Shown here: in pieces, positions 54,488-64,000 of the stretch
Position numbering within the stretch: position 1 is the stretch's first letter
How the letters are laid out: each line of letters starts with the position of its first letter
Source of the DNA: Heterohyrax brucei
Taxonomy: Eukaryota; Chordata; Mammalia; Hyracoidea; Procaviidae
Reading direction: 5' to 3'
DNA length: 64,000 nucleotides
Assembly: GCA_028571685.1 (NCBI GenBank)
Contig: CM053152.1
Span: forward strand, 17,926,001-17,990,000
Notes under the pieces: model-generated
The model's input: the letters and a program-made list of their open reading frames with translations, nothing else
Database searches by the model: none
What the model was told of the DNA's origin: nothing
Program-made: the position numbers and the translations under genes

Positions 54488-55490
54488 TTAATTTTTATTT
54501 TTATTTAACATAACTGAGTGAAAATGTACACTCACATGTAAATTTACATGCACCCCTATATGCAGCTTCCACTGCTCTCCCCATCCGGTGACTGCACACT
54601 ATTCCTCTCTGCTAGATAGATGTCTCATCCTCCCAACAGTCTCCTTTCCCCTCCTCTCCGTCCACTCCCTTTCCTCCAGCCAGAGGTCAGCAAGATGATA
54701 TCCTATAGATGTATAGAACCATAAAGTGCTTCCAATATATGGTCACTCTGTATTGCCAAGTCCAATCCATTTCTGTCCAAAGAGTAGACTTTTATTATAA
54801 TTTACAGGAAAGGGCAGCATCAGGGAAGGGGGCCATGCTCTCAGAGGAACCCCCAAAATGCTGGACCATCGATTGAGGTCTTTTAGTGGAGATCTCATGA
54901 TGCACCTCTTTTTATTCTTGTGTTCCCAGTGAGGCACCTCTCTGTGAGCTCCATCGTGGCTATCAGTGGTGATGGCCGGGCACCATCCGGTTCTTCTGGT
55001 CCCAAGTCGATGTGGGCACCCACTCTTGTGGGTCTCTCTGTCTTCTCGGTTGTCTTTACCGCATGCCATTTTGGCCCTCGGTGAGCATCTGTTCCTGTTG
55101 AGTTGGGACCATTTGCTGTGTCCTCGGATGGCAGCTTGGCAGCTTTTAAGACCCTAGACGCCACTCACCAATGTGGGGTGCAGAGAGCTCTCTTAGCAAA
55201 ATGCTAGTTGTGCCAATTGGCCTGGAATTCGCCTAAGAGCATGGTCCTCCGCCCCCCAACCCAGCTACTCTATCCTTGTAGTATTGAGTTAAGATGGAAG
55301 GAGTACTCAAGTTATGCTGAAGTCCACTTAATGTTGTTCTTGTTCCTAATGTGTGCTGTCACCGCTTTCTCACAACTAGATTGCCAGTAACTATCTAAAC
55401 TAAACCCTCTCCCCCTCACTCTGCCTCCCTCCCCTCCCTTGCAGCTGTCAAAGAGTCTTTCCTTCTATACACAAGTCTGTTTTTGAGATC
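54488..55490 (-). other. L1-j 3'UTR
   Basis: About 1.0 kb after the ORF2 stop, ending in an A-rich tail. It contains a pyrimidine-rich block on the plus strand (55,385-55,440) and an open sense frame at 54,743-55,069 (108 codons, MACGKDNREDRETHKSGC) whose TRRTxWCPAxTT signature recurs in other L1 3'UTRs of the window. Confidence 0.8.
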
Positions 55491-58400
55491 TTATCGTAGA
55501 GGCCTCATACAGTATTTGTCCTTTTGTCGCTGACTACTTTCACTCAACATAATGTCTTCCAGTTGAAACCAGGTTAGGAGATGTTTCCTGGAATCATCGT
55601 TATTCTTTATCATTGCGTAGTGGTCCATTGAGTATATGTACCACAGTTTACCTATCCATTCTTCTATTGTTGGGCATCTGGGTTGATTCCATCTTTTTGC
55701 TATTGTGGACTGTGCTGCGATAAACATTCTCGTGCATGTGTCCATTGGTGTGAAAGGCCTTGAATCTGTAGGATATATTCCAAGTAGTGGAATTACTGGG
55801 TCAAATGGTATATCAATATTCATGTTTTTAAGGAAGCACCAGATTGCCTTCCAAAGAGGCCGGACCATTTTGCAACCCCACCAACAGTGTAGGAGGGTTC
55901 CACTTTCTCCACAGCCTCTCCAGCATTTGTTGTTTTGTGTTTTCTGGATCATGGCCAATCTTGTGGGGGTGAGATGGTATCTCATTGTTGTCTTGATTTG
56001 AATTTCTTTAATAACTAAAGATCGTGAACATGACCGCATGTGTTTTTTGGCTGCCTGGATCCCTCTTTAGTGAAGTGTCTGTCCTTCTCCTTTGCCCATC
56101 GCTTAATTGGATGGTTTATCTTCTTCTTATTGATATTTTGTAGTCTCTTATAGATTATGGAGATCAGGCGTCGGTCTGACGTAGAGTTGCCAAATATTTT
56201 TTCCCATTCTGTGGGTGTTCTTTTAATTCTATTAATAAAGTCTTTGGATGAGCAAAAGTGTTTGATTCTTAATAGTTCCCTTTTATCTATTTTCTCTTCT
56301 GTTGATTGAGGTTTCTTTGACAGATTTTGGAGTCTGTCCTCATTGTGTATTAAAACTTCCATTGTTGTTTCTACCTTTTCTTGGATGAGCTTTATCGTTT
56401 TAGGTTTGATATTTAGGTCTTTTATTCAGTTGGAGTTGGTTTTTGTATAAGGTGTAAGATATGGATCTTGATTCAGTTTATTGCAGATGGATAACCAATT
56501 TTGCCAGCACCATTTGTTGAAGAGACTGTTTTTACCCAGTTTAATGTCTTAGGGCCTTTGTCGAATATCAACTGTTCATAGGCAGATGGTGTCATCTCTG
56601 GGGTCTCAATTCTGTTCCATTGATCAATCTGTCTGTTCTTGTACCAGTACCAGGCTGTTTTGACCACTGTGGCAGTGTAGTATGTTCTAAGGTCGGGTAA
56701 TGAGAGGCCTCCCAGTGTGTTCTTCTTCTTTAGTAGTACCTTACTTATCTGGGGCTTCTTCTGTTTCCAAACAAAATTGGTGATTTGTTTCTCCATCTCA
56801 TTAAAAAATGATGCTGGAACTTGTTTTGGGATTGCATTATATAAATAAATTGCTTTGGGTAAAATAGACATTTTCACAATGTTAAGTCTTCCTATCCATG
56901 AGCAGGGTAGGTTTTTCCATTTATCTAAGTCTCTCTTAGTTTCTTTTAGTAAGGGCTTGTAGTTCTCTTTGTAAAGGTCTGTTGTTTCTCTGGTTAGATT
57001 AATTCCTAGGTACTTTATCTTCTTAGGGGCTATCGTCAATGGTATTGATTTAATAATTTCCTCCTTAACAGTCTTGTTGATGGTATAAAGGAAACCTACT
57101 GATTTACTCATGTTTATCTTGTATCCTGAAACTTTGCTGAACTCTTCTATCAGTTTGAGTAGCTTACTTATAGATTCCTTGGGGGTCTCTGCTTATACAA
57201 TCATATCATCTACGAACAGGGAGATTTTAACTTCCTCTTTGCTGATGCAGATGCCCTTTATTTGTTTGTCTTGTCTAATTGCTCTGGCTAGAACTTCTAG
57301 CACAATGTTGAAAAGGAGAGGTGACAGTGGGCGTCCTTGTCTAGTTCCTGATCTCAGGGGAAAGTCTTTCAGTCTCTCTCCATTCAGGATGATGTGGGCA
57401 ATTGGCTTTGTATAAATGGCCCTTATTGTGTTGAGGAATTTGCCGTCTATGCCCATTTTGCTAAGAGTTTTTAGCATGAATGGGTGTTGGACTTTATCAA
57501 ATGCCTTTTCGGCATCAATGGACAAAATCAGGTGATCTTTGTCTTTTGTGTTATTTATGTGGTTAATCACATTAATTGTTTTCCTGATGTTGAACCAGGC
57601 TTGAATCCCTGGTATGAATCCCACTTGGTCATGATGGATTATTTTCTTGATATGTTGTTGTATTCTGTTGGCAAGAATTTTGTTGAAGATTTTTGCATCT
57701 AGGTTCATGAGTAATATTGGTCTGTAGTTCTCTGTCTTTGTTAGATCTTTCCCTGGCTTAGGTATCAGGGTTATGCTGGCTTCATAGAATGAGTTTGGGA
57801 GTACGCCATCCCTTTCTATACTGTGAAATAGTTTCAATAGTATTGGGGATAACTCTTCTCTAAATGCTTGGTAGAATTCTGCCGTGAAGCCATCTGGGCC
57901 CAGACTTTTTTGGGTTGGCAGTGTTTTGATGACCTTTTCAATCTCTTCCTTTGTGATGGGTTTATTAAGTTGTTCTGCTTCACGTTGTGATAATTTGGGT
58001 AGGTGGTATGAGTCAAGGAATTGGTCCATTTCCCCTAGGTTTTCAAATTTGTTAGAGTATAGTCTTTCATAGTATTCTGTTATGATATTTTTGATTTCTG
58101 TTGTATCTGTGGTGACAATTCCCTTTTCATTTCTAATTTGGGTTATTTGTTTCCTTTCCTGCTTTTCTTTAGTAAGTTTAGCCAGTGGTTTATCAATTTT
58201 GTTGATCTTTTCAAAAAACCAGCTTTTGATCTTTTCAATTTTTTCAATTGTTTTTCTATTCTCTAATTCATTTAGCTCTGCTCTAATCTTTATGATCTCC
58301 TTTCTTCCAGTGCCCAAGGGGTTCCTCTGTTGTTCTCTTTGTACTTGTTCAAGCTGTAGAGTTAGTTCCTTGATTTGGTTTCTTTCTTCCTTCCAGATGT

Positions 58401-59313
58401 GTGCATTTATGGAGATAAACAGACCTCTGAGCACTGCTTTGGCTGTATCACATAGGTTCTGGTGGGAAGTGTTTTCGTTCTCATTGGAATCCATGAATTT
58501 CTTTAATTCATCCCTGATTTCCTCTATAACCCATGTTTTTTTGAGCAAGATGTTGTTCAGTTTTCAAGAGTTCCACTTTCTATCTCTGTTTTTTCTGCTA
58601 TTGATTTCAACTTTGATGGCTTTATGATCAGAGAAGATGCTTTGCAGTAATTCAGTGGTATGGATTTTGTTGAGCATTGCATTATGGCCTATCACGTGGT
58701 CAATTCTGGAGAATGTTCCATGTGCACTGGAGAAGAAGGTATAGTTGTCTGTTGATGGGTGGAAAGTTCTGTATATATCAATGAGGTTTAGTTGGTTAAT
58801 TGTGTCAATGAGGTCTTCTGTATCTTTACTGAGCTTTTTTCTAGATGATCTGTCTAGTAATGAGAGTGGAGTGTTAAAGTCTTCCACTATTATTGTGGAG
58901 TCATCTAACTCTCTTTTGAGCGTAGTCAGTGTTTCTTCGACATATTTAGGTGCTCTGACATTAGGTGCATAAATGTTTAATATGGTTAAGTCTTGCCTGT
59001 GTACTGAAACTTTCAGCAATAAATAGTGTCCATCTTTGTCCACGATGGTGGATTTGACATTAAAATTGATTTTGTCTGAGATTAGAATTGCCACCTCTCG
59101 TCTTCTTTGTTCACTGTTAGCTTAATATATATTCTTCCATCCTTGAATTTTCAGTTTGTTCCTGTCTTTGGGTCTCAGGTGAGTTTCTTGTAGACAACAT
59201 ACGTATCGGTCGTGTCTTTTGATCCAAGATGACACTCGGTGTCTCTTTACTGGAGCATTCAGTCCATTCACATTCAATGTAATTATTGATAGGTATGTGT
59301 TCACTGCTGCCAT
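55491..59313 (-). pseudogene. L1-j ORF2 (endonuclease/reverse transcriptase), about six breaks
   Basis: It opens MAAVNTYLSIITLNVNGLNA at 59,313. The endonuclease has N in LNVNG, E in CLQETHL, D in VEDFNTPLS and SDHKAIKVE. The RT has [40 protein letters not shown] and FVDD where L1 has FADD (about 57,200). The C-terminal CCHC-type region reads [20 protein letters not shown]. Breaks are stops near 59,121, 58,563, 57,192 and 56,472, one more near 56,430, and a frameshift near 56,030. The longest open part is 451 codons (57,193-58,548). Length is about 1,274 codons, as in human L1 ORF2. Not functional as it stands. Confidence 0.92.
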
Positions 59314-59730
59314 TGTGATATGTTTATTTTTATGTTGATGCTTTCTCTGTTGTTCTTATTAGTCTGTTCTGAGACACTCTTTTTTGTGAGTTGATTTTTC
59401 ACCTTTTTCAGAGCTGGTTTTATAGTTGTTGAGACTCGTGTGTTAGATTTCTTGAAATGGTATGATACATCTTTGTTGTACTTTACAGCAGCCCCTATGA
59501 ATCCCCTTAATAAAACTATTTAGAAACCCAATTTTAATTACTACCAGTCTTGTCAACTTCCTCTCCATCTGGAAGGAGTATAATGACTGTAGTACATCCC
59601 TCTTTTATTATGATGACACCGTAGTTTTCATGATGTTCACTGGATTGCTTCTTTCAAAATCAAAGCTGTGATTTACTTTGGAGCCTTCCGTGTATGAGTA
59701 TTGAGTAGTGTGTCGTTCTAAAATATAAAG

Positions 59731-60695
59731 TTAGTGGTTTCGCTCTTCTAAGCCAAAGCCAAGAACTTCTTTCAGTATTTCTTGTAGTTTGGGTTTGGTT
59801 TTTACAAAGTCTCTGAGTTTCTGTTTATCTGGGGATGTCTTAATTTCATTTTCATATTTGAACGATAGTTTTGCAGGATATCTAATTCTTGGTTGGAAGT
59901 TCTTCTCCTTCAAAACTTTGAATGTTCGTGCCACTGTCTCAGTGCCAGCATGGTTTCTGCGGAGAAATCTGATGAGACCCTACAGGGTTTCCCTCTGAAT
60001 GTTAGCTTTGCCTTGAGTCTTGCTGCCTTTAAGAGTTCCTGCTTATGTTTCCTTTTGTTAAGCTTGATTATAATATGTCTTGGAGTCTTTCTTTTGAGAT
60101 CTATATTGGGTGGCATATGATATGCATCTGAGATGTCTATATTCTCTTCCTTCATGATTTCTGGGAAGTTTTCTTTGAGCAGCTCAGCAACAATACTCTC
60201 TGTGTTCTCAGATGTCTCACCCTCTTCAGGGACTCCAATTAATCGAAGGTTGTTCCTCTTAATAGAGACCCACATGCTTCTTAATGTTTCTTCATTTTTC
60301 TTGCTTCTTTTTTCTGATTTCTGCTCATAGACACTGGCATCAATAGCTCTGTCTTCCAAGTCAGAATTTCTTTTTTCCATTTGTTCCATTCTGTTTTCTT
60401 GGCTTTGCATGGAAGTTTCTATGTCTTTGATTTTGTTCTTGATCTGTTGGATTTCAGAGTACTGGTGTTCCATCAGATTGAACAACTTGCTTATTTTTTC
60501 GTTTTGTTCTGCTGAATTTTGTATAAGGTCTAGATATATAAGGTCTAGGTATATAATCAATTTGTATTCACTTCCTGATGCTTTCATAAAAGTTTCTTCA
60601 TCTGGAAAACTCCTTGGTTGCTTTGTTTGGGAGCCTTCTGAAGCCATGAGTGATTGCTTGTATGCCACAATTGTCTGTTGCTTTTTGGGTCCCAT
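59731..60695 (-). pseudogene. L1-j ORF1 (ORF1p), one frameshift
   Basis: ATG at 60,695 (MGPKKQQTIVAYKQ). The coiled coil spans residues ~65-125 (LFNLMEHQYSEIQQIKNKIK). The RRM starts NNLRLIGVPEEGE. The C-terminal domain has TPRHIIIKLNKRKHKQELLK, GKPCRVSSDFSAETMLALRQ and, after the frameshift near 59,925, VLKEKNFQPRIRYPAKLSFK and KLRDFVKTKPKLQEIL. Length is about 321 codons, close to human ORF1p (338). An in-frame duplication YLDLIYLDLIQ (60,530-60,560) is absent in L1-f (YRALLDLIQ). It is the best-kept ORF1 here. Confidence 0.93.
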
Positions 60696-61694
60696 GTGAG
60701 TATATAGAGACTGGAAGAGGTACTGTGAGGATGGATTGCAAATGTTTCTTTAAGCTGTCTTCAAATGTAAAGCAAAAGGTATCTGACCGGTTCACAAGTC
60801 AGTTAAGTTTTCAGGTGTAGAGGTCCCTCTTCTCATCTGACAGAGTAAGCGCCACTATATCCAACCCCAGATGATAATAAACTAGCTCAGAATACAGCAC
60901 TGCTATTGCCCTGGTGGCCTGTGCTGACAGGGCCTAGCCTTATCCAGCACTGCGTCGAGTACTGGTTTTGTGATAGAAAAGCGCTCTCTTGTGGGCAGGC
61001 TCTGGCTCCCAAGCTAAGAATTAGGTCCAGCTGCGGCCACCGTATCCAAGATGGTATCCTCCACACAGGCAGCAGACAGAGGGGCTAAAGGTGCCAAGAG
61101 GCAGCGATTCCTCTGCTTCTGTTGCAGGGCCCTCAACATAGGCAGCACTGTGCAAATCACCACTTTTCTGATGGAGAAGCGCTGTCCCGTTTGCAGTCGC
61201 TGGCTCCCAGGCTAAGAACGAGGTCCCGCTAAAATCTCAGTACCAACATGGCGTCCCGCATACTGACTGCAAAGCTCCGCACAAACCCCTTTGAGGCAGC
61301 TACAAAACGAAAGGCTCAAAGTGTCTAGATTAACAGAGTCCCGAGCCTGGCTCTCAGAATATGGGAATTTCGCCTGCCTATCCCCCCAGCAGCGCATCTG
61401 AGTCCAGCCGCCAGGCAGGACCCAGCTCCGCCCGCCAGCCGAGACAGAGGAAAAAAAAAAGTCAAATGGTGTGTTTACCTTCCGTCCCTGAGAGCTGGGG
61501 CTAGCCAGGAGCGGGAGTCAGCGAAAGAGAGGTTTTTCGCTGAGTGGTATGAAGTCCCAATTAACACCTCTGTGCCGTGTCCTGAGGCTGATTAGGTGAT
61601 CAGAAGGCTCTGTTTGATTGTCAGTTCAGGTCTTGGTTTCCAGAGGGATATAAGGAGACGTGTGCTTAGTCGGCCATCTTGACTCCGCCCCCCC
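60696..61694 (-). promoter_or_regulatory. L1-j 5'UTR promoter with tandem units
   Basis: Two clear ~198-bp units carry 'ctggctcccaagctaagaat' (about 61,002) and 'ctggctcccaggctaagaac' (about 61,200), each preceded by 'gaaaagcgctctc' or 'gagaagcgctgtc' and followed by 'caagatgg' or 'caacatgg'. Degenerate units flank them. An antisense 60-codon open frame (60,906-61,088) is not shared with L1-f. Confidence 0.78.
61671..61680 (-). promoter_or_regulatory. YY1-type site at the L1-j 5' end
   Basis: The minus strand reads AAGATGGCCG, identical to the YY1 core near position 12-21 of human L1, and lies ~20 bp from the element's 5' end. In human L1 it directs accurate transcription start. The role here is inferred from position and identity. 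Confidence 0.7.
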
Positions 61695-61695
61695 G

Positions 61696-62126
61696 TTATG
61701 ATATTTTTGATTTGTGTTGGAGTTGTTGTGACAACTCCTCTCTCATTTCTTATTTGGGTTGTCTGTTTCCTTTCCCATTTTTTTTTTAGTAAGTTTAGCC
61801 AATGGTTTGTCAATTTTGTTAGTCTTTTCAAAAAAAAACAGCTTTTGGTCTTTTCAATTTTTTCAATTGTTCTTCTGTTCTCTAATTTGTTTAGTTCTGC
61901 TCTGATCTTTATGATCTGTTTTCTTCTGGTGACAGAGGGGTTCCCCTGCTCTTTTCTCTCTACTTGTTCAAGCTGTGGGGTTAGTTCTTTGACTTATTTT
62001 CTTTCTTTCTTCTAGATGTGTGCATTTATGGAGATAAACTGACCTCTGAGCACTGCTTTGGCTGTATCCCATAGGTTCTGGTAGGAAAGTGTTTTTGTTC
62101 CCTTTGAAATCCATAAATTTCTTTAT
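61696..62126 (-). mobile_element. L1-i, right (5') part
   Basis: The linker region of ORF2 resumes exactly where 54,487 left off (family 'tgttatgatatttttgattt'), with ERKQTTQIRNERGVVTTTPT near 61,700-61,780. It is 5'-truncated at 62,126, where the 'agagaatactttcctctt' duplication begins. Confidence 0.88.
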
Positions 62127-62145
62127 AGAGAATACTTTCCTCTTT

Positions 62146-64000
62146 AATTAATCTGACTCTCCGGGCCACCATTAGTGGAGGGTCTTTTGAAAGTGAATCA
62201 GAAAATAAATGTAGCTCTGCCCAGTCTTGCCAACTGATGGCCCTTGCTCTTATATTTTACACTGTAACTCATGACATCTCCGTCAAGTAGGAGACCTCAG
62301 ACTTCATCTTCAAAGCTGTCTCCTCTCTTGGAGCTGTTATCACTAGAGAAAAGTCTTGCTTTGTACTTGGAATATTGTCTTTGGTGGCTATAAAGCACCA
62401 TGTGCCTACCAGGAGGGAATTCTAACAGTGAACCACCAATACCCTCCAAGAGGATGTAGAGGCCACTTGAAAGACTGATGTTTGGGAAAAAGAAAAACTT
62501 TCACTTTCACTTAGACGATTTTCTTCCCAGTATGCTTAGTTAGCTGTGGCAATGTCCAAGCACTCTAACTTGTTATCTACAAAGAGTTAGTACAAACTTC
62601 CTTTTGATATTGTATTAAAAACTCACCAGCTTGTGCCTTCTGTCACCAACTATTTTGTAGCTGACTCAGTCTTCTGATACTTCCAGAGGGTTGGTAGTGA
62701 GAGCTTTATAAAGTTGGCAGCAATCATGCTTAGTGTTGCAAAAGAGCAGGACCTTGGACAGGTCTTATTAGTGAAAAGGCAGTGTTCACAGGGTGGTGCT
62801 GGTTCTCCAACTGGCCAGGTCACTCTATTTTTCACTGATGGGGAGAGAAGATTTTCAGAACATCTGTGCTTTGCACATCAGGCCTGAATTACACCAGTTT
62901 TTGTTTGTTTCTGTAAAACAATAAATTCTGAGAATTCCACTTGTGTGTATACCCATCTTTGTCCTTCTCATCTTCCACACCTCGGTGCTACTCTGCATCT
63001 GTCTTCACTCTTTTTATTTATCCTCCCATTACTACTCTTCCATCACACTTAGGTTATCACATACAGACATGAGACCTACTTACATGGTTTGTTCTGTTTA
63101 TTTTATATATACTTAAATTACAAAAGATACATGTAATATTTTGTTTCTCTTTGTCTCTCAAAAAAAAAAAAAAAAGCCCATAACTAGATTACATTTTTAT
63201 TGTCTGTGGCCACTGACCAACCTCAGTGAGTCAGTAGCTTTCAAAAGCCAAAAGTTTCACCACTTCTTCCACAGAACCGCTTAATAATTCAAACTCACAT
63301 GGAATGGAAAAGCTTAAGACTGTCTAGATAACATTGTCTCCAAAAGGAATAGAGCTGATGACGTGAAAAGGAAGAGTCAGACAGCTTGAGATATTTTCAT
63401 TTTGATGACTAAGAGACATCAGGAATTTGGACCACTCTCCATCAGGCTTGTATCCCTGGAAAATGCCCTTTTATTCCTTCCTTTCCCACTAAGCTGTTCC
63501 AGATTTATAGGTAGCTGGCTTTCATGAAAACTAACACCACCTGGCAATGCCAGAGAAAAGTGTACACATGAGCATACATTTGTGTACTCTGTGAAGGATC
63601 TTGGCAGCTTGCATGGGGTGGCCTGTACTTTACCTTCATATTCAAGAGCTTACAGACACCATCCCCAGAACCTTGCTTCCACCATTCACTTGTGCTAAGA
63701 GTCAGAAGGCACAAGGTCAACAACCTCTGTGATTTCACCTTCAGAGAAGGACGACTTACACAGCGACCTTAAAAGAGAGATGTTTGCATGGAAACATCTT
63801 CATAGGCTAAAGTTATATTCCAAGATTTTTATCTGCTATTTCTATTGGTAGGTAAAAACATGAAAAAACTATATGATCATCCCAGCCTATTAAATATGAC
63901 ACAGAGAACAGACAGCTTTTCCACAAAAACAGGTAAAATAAACAACTAAACCTACTGATTGGATAAATCTGTCCCTTTCTAAAGAGAACAAAATTTTAAG
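62146..64000. other. Right-edge spacer without recognised features
   Basis: Unique sequence with an A-run at about 63,160-63,176. No gene, RNA or repeat can be supported. Confidence 0.5.

Larger units (their letters stand above)
54488..61694 (-). mobile_element. L1-j: full-length, youngest L1 in the window
   Basis: It is about 7.2 kb: 5'UTR 60,696-61,694, ORF1 59,731-60,695, spacer 59,314-59,730, ORF2 55,491-59,313, 3'UTR 54,488-55,490, and an A-rich tail. It sits inside L1-i with a target duplication 'ttatgatgtatttttg' (54,472-54,487) and 'ttatgatatttttga' (61,696-61,710). The 5' terminus, in reverse complement, begins with a G-run and then GGAGTCAAGATGGCCGA, strikingly like the human L1 start. 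CpG is better kept in its 5'UTR than in L1-f. ORF1 has one frameshift and ORF2 about six breaks, so it is dead but recent. Confidence 0.93.

Noticed and set aside
58082-58627. A 181-codon plus-strand ORF rich in Phe, Ser and Leu
   Set aside because: It is the antisense shadow of L1-j ORF2, whose A-rich coding strand gives T-rich stop-poor antisense frames; similar shadows lie over every L1.

Overview
The window is mammalian intergenic DNA and I find no host gene in it. It is built mostly of retrotransposons, which point to an afrotherian and most likely an elephant or close relative. The clues are tRNA-derived SINEs of the AfroSINE type, whose 3' ends read 'tcggaatcgactcgacggca'-like; a BovB-clade RTE LINE; and many L1s of one lineage with repeated-unit 5'UTRs and an inter-ORF spacer of about 400 bp. 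The lineage call rests on remembered repeat sequences; no database was searched.

Layout (L1 copies are lettered a to j). 1-3,505: old plus-strand L1-a, split by a MaLR-like LTR. 3,506-6,702: a BovB/RTE LINE with a 22-bp tandem array at its 5' side and no 3' end. 6,703-13,513: minus-strand L1-b, missing its 3' end, with L1-c and a short SINE tail inside. 13,514-20,107: non-L1 DNA with AfroSINEs, MIRs, a MER5A-like piece and an unexplained inverted repeat. 20,108-40,548: about 20 kb of head-to-tail minus-strand L1s (d, e, f, g, h). 40,549-50,967: non-L1 DNA with a MaLR-like LTR, an AfroSINE split by an RTE tail, a nearly full-length decayed mariner, SINE tails and MIRs. 50,968-62,126: L1-i, split by the youngest and full-length L1-j (54,488-61,694), both with visible target-site duplications. 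62,127-64,000: non-L1 DNA with nothing recognised. L1 makes up roughly 65% of the window, and every copy but the first lies on the minus strand.

How the parts relate. L1 supplies ORF1p (RNA chaperone) and ORF2p (endonuclease and reverse transcriptase). RTE supplies another endonuclease/reverse transcriptase, and the AfroSINEs share its 3' end, so they were probably copied by it. No coding region looks active: each carries stops or frameshifts. The most interesting item is L1-f, which has a 5'UTR, ORF1 and 3'UTR but a clean loss of all ORF2, the plan of a 'half-L1' (HAL1-like) non-autonomous element. Next are the tandem-monomer 5'UTRs with an antisense open frame, a recurring open frame in the L1 3'UTR, the RTE 22-bp array, and a set of very short SINE-tail insertions.
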